Part shown: in pieces, positions 4,326 to 5,580 of the stretch
Layout of the letters: every line of letters begins with the position of its first letter
Position numbering within the stretch: the stretch's first letter is position 1
Program-made: the position numbers and the translations under genes
Notes under the pieces: model-generated
The model's database searches: none
What the model was told of the DNA's origin: nothing
What the model saw: the letters and a program-made list of their open reading frames with translations, nothing else
Source of the DNA: Candidatus Bathyarchaeota archaeon
Lineage (GTDB): Archaea; Thermoproteota; Bathyarchaeia; TCS64
Length of the DNA stretch: 5,580 bases
Direction: 5' to 3'
Assembly (NCBI GenBank): GCA_030670015.1
Contig: DAOVCM010000073.1
Span: 1 to 5,580 of the forward strand

Positions 4326-5279
4326 TTAACTATTCAACTCCATCTGGTTGATCCTGTACCCTATAATCTGGTTAATGCCTTCCCTGACGCTCCACTTCGG
4401 CTTGAATCCAAAATCTCTCTTAAACTTCTCCATATCATAACTGAACTGCTCCGTCTCACCAAGCCTAGGTGGAAGATAAACGATGCCAGGGCTTCTCCCA
4501 GTCGATTTCTCTAAAGATTCAGAGACAAGAGACGCCAAGGATTTAATATCCCAAGTCTCACCTCCCACATTATAGACCTCGTCAACCTTTCCTTCAACCC
4601 TTAGGGCCAAGATAATGGCGTAGACAATGTCGTCGATGTGAACGAAATCCCTGCTACTCCTGCCGTCGCCATAAACTGTAAGAGACTCCCCTCCTAATCC
4701 CTGCCTCACGAATTTGGGTATCACTGCATCGTAGCTGGTGAAGAGACCAACACCGTAGACATTTCCGAAGCGTAAGCTCGTCGTCTCTAGGCTGTAATTA
4801 TCATGGTAGGCATTCATCAGCTTCTCCCCCGCAAGCTTCGTCACACCGTATAGGTTCAGTGGTCGCAGAGGATGGCCCTCACTAACCGGAATGTCCTGTG
4901 GTCGCCCATATACAGCGGCGCTAGAGCAGAACACGACCTTACTGATATCAAGTTCCCTAGCGGTTTCCAATACCTGATGTGTCCCATAGATGTTAACAGA
5001 TATCGCTTCTTCAGGCATTTCCCTGCATCGAACTAAATCCGATATAGCCGCCAAGTGAGCAACTGCATCCGCTTCCCTGAAAATTTCCCTGAGAAGTTTG
5101 TCATCCCTGATATCACCCTTACGAAGCTCATCGCGCATAACGCCCCGAATCTTCTGGAGGTGTCGGTAATCTCCCTTCATGAGGTTGTCAACGGAGACAA
5201 CATCATCACCCTCCTCCCTGAGCCGCCTAACCAGAGCAGAGCCTATATAGCCTGCACCACCAGTCACAGCTACCCTCAT
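4326..5279 (-). CDS. NAD-dependent sugar-nucleotide epimerase (GalE-like, extended SDR family)
   Basis: 317 residues, ATG 5279-5277 to TAA 4328-4326, full length. The Rossmann fingerprint TGGAGYIG (6-13) opens the protein. D31 after SVD selects NAD rather than NADP, D56 in KGDIRD contacts adenine, and HLAA is at 75-78. The catalytic set is S120 in CSSAAVYG with Y144 and K148 in YGVTK. The C-terminal half has the substrate part: RFGNVYG, YGDGRSSRDFVHIDDIV and YNVGGE. Enzymes of this type invert the 4-hydroxyl of UDP-glucose/UDP-galactose or related sugars in the cytoplasm. The dehydratase 'TDE' version of the active site is absent, so an epimerase is more likely than a 4,6-dehydratase. The true sugar is unknown. 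The likely role is supplying sugars for N-glycans, surface polymers or glycolipids; it has no glycan neighbours in view. Confidence 0.92.
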   Translation of the reverse strand: MRVAVTGGAGYIGSALVRRLREEGDDVVSVDNLMKGDYRHLQKIRGVMRDELRKGDIRDDKLLREIFREADAVAHLAAISDLVRCREMPEEAISVNIYGTHQVLETARELDISKVVFCSSAAVYGRPQDIPVSEGHPLRPLNLYGVTKLAGEKLMNAYHDNYSLETTSLRFGNVYGVGLFTSYDAVIPKFVRQGLGGESLTVYGDGRSSRDFVHIDDIVYAIILALRVEGKVDEVYNVGGETWDIKSLASLVSESLEKSTGRSPGIVYLPPRLGETEQFSYDMEKFKRDFGFKPKWSVREGINQIIGYRINQMELNS

Positions 5280-5292
5280 AACCTACTCAAAG

Positions 5293-5318
5293 AAGCTAGT
5301 TGTCAAAGCTAGTAAAAA
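5293..5318 (-). promoter_or_regulatory. Promoter region of the epimerase gene with two 8-bp direct repeats
   Basis: The minus strand reads TTTTTACT (5318-5311), a weak TATA-like box about 35 bp before the ATG. Two copies of AAGCTAGT (plus strand 5293-5300 and 5306-5313, 13 bp apart) cover the end of that box and the stretch up to the predicted transcription start, and may be a regulator site. The upstream TAGGTT offers only a poor ribosome site, so a short or absent leader is likely. Confidence 0.4.
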
Positions 5319-5359
5319 GAGGTTGGATCCATTAATCACTAGACTGCAGGTAGGAGCCT

Positions 5360-5379
5360 AACTCTCAAGGAGGAGAGTT
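5360..5379 (-). terminator. Hairpin directly after the stop of the last gene
   Basis: Perfect 7-bp arms AACTCTC / GAGAGTT with a 6-nt loop (CTCCTT on the minus strand) begin at the base after the TAA (5382-5380). No T-tract follows on the minus strand, so it may protect or define the mRNA end rather than stop polymerase by itself. Confidence 0.5.
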
Positions 5380-5580
5380 TTAAACTGTCTTCTCCTGCAA
5401 CCACTTGAGGAGTTTATCTATTGCCTCGGATAGGATAGGCACGTAAGCCTTGTAGGGACCCATCTGGCTGTTAAGCTCTTTTGTGATGTCTAAGGCCTCT
5501 GATAAGTTTTCGTCTGACGGATCTGCCACCAGCTCATCAATCCTGTCAAGGGCGTTTATCGCATCGGTGACCATCTGCCC
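5380..5580 (-). CDS. Hypothetical small helical protein, probably cut by the window edge
   Basis: The visible frame has an ATG at 5574-5572 giving 64 residues, but it stays open through the last bases (GGG CAG before the ATG) and no ribosome site can be seen, so the real start probably lies outside. The sequence is rich in Leu, Ala, Asp and Glu and reads as helices: AINALDRIDELVADP, SDENLSEALDITKELNSQ, a Gly-Pro-Tyr turn, then VPILSEAIDKLLKWLQEKTV. There is no signal peptide, metal motif or membrane segment. Heptad-like spacing of leucines hints at a helical bundle or a small subunit. The family was not recognised. It lies 100 bp upstream of the epimerase on the same strand but has its own 3' hairpin, so a shared operon is doubtful. 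Confidence 0.6.
   Translation of the reverse strand, partial: GQMVTDAINALDRIDELVADPSDENLSEALDITKELNSQMGPYKAYVPILSEAIDKLLKWLQEKTV

Overview
The window looks archaeal. The evidence is a thiolase gene followed directly by a DUF35 zinc-ribbon/OB-fold gene, a stand-alone RAM (Lrp/AsnC ligand-binding) domain gene, TATA-like boxes about 30-40 bp before several starts with very short leaders, and strong Shine-Dalgarno sites before the downstream or longer-leader genes. The lineage cannot be fixed from sequence alone; a TACK-type archaeon would fit. Hand counts on sampled lines give roughly 50-60% G+C for most genes, but only about 30% for the gene at 3425-3844.

Left part (1-2122): the window opens inside the last 43 codons of an enoyl-CoA hydratase on the plus strand. 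This gene converges, with a 3-bp gap, on a minus-strand operon of a thiolase (519-1754) and its DUF35 partner (137-514). Together they suggest acyl-CoA or acetoacetyl-CoA chemistry. A divergent control region (1755-1894) separates the thiolase from a 75-residue RAM-domain protein. It holds two TATA-like boxes and two clear inverted repeats, one of them between the TATA box and the start of the RAM gene.

Middle (2123-4325): an AT-rich hairpin follows the RAM gene, then comes an adenylylsulfate kinase (cysC, GTG start with a strong ribosome site). A G-quadruplex motif lies 28 bp after the cysC stop. The next 600 bp have no convincing protein gene, but they contain a TATA box, a cluster of hairpins and a T-tract that together look like a small RNA gene, plus a separate 8-bp hairpin. 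Then comes the very AT-rich glyoxalase/bleomycin-resistance (VOC) gene with a T-rich terminator. About 180 bp further on is a 20-nt stretch matching the 3' end of a tRNA (T-loop to discriminator base) without the rest of the tRNA. The AT-rich gene beside a tRNA tail suggests a decayed integration site.

Right part (4326-5580): a minus-strand GalE-like NAD-dependent sugar-nucleotide epimerase with its own promoter region, and the C-terminal part of a small helical protein of unknown function that runs to or past the window edge and ends in a 7-bp hairpin. No CRISPR array, insertion sequence or complete tRNA/rRNA gene is visible. The best candidates for something undescribed are the small-RNA-like locus at 3108-3216, the RAM-gene operator, the G-quadruplex after cysC and the tRNA-tail remnant.
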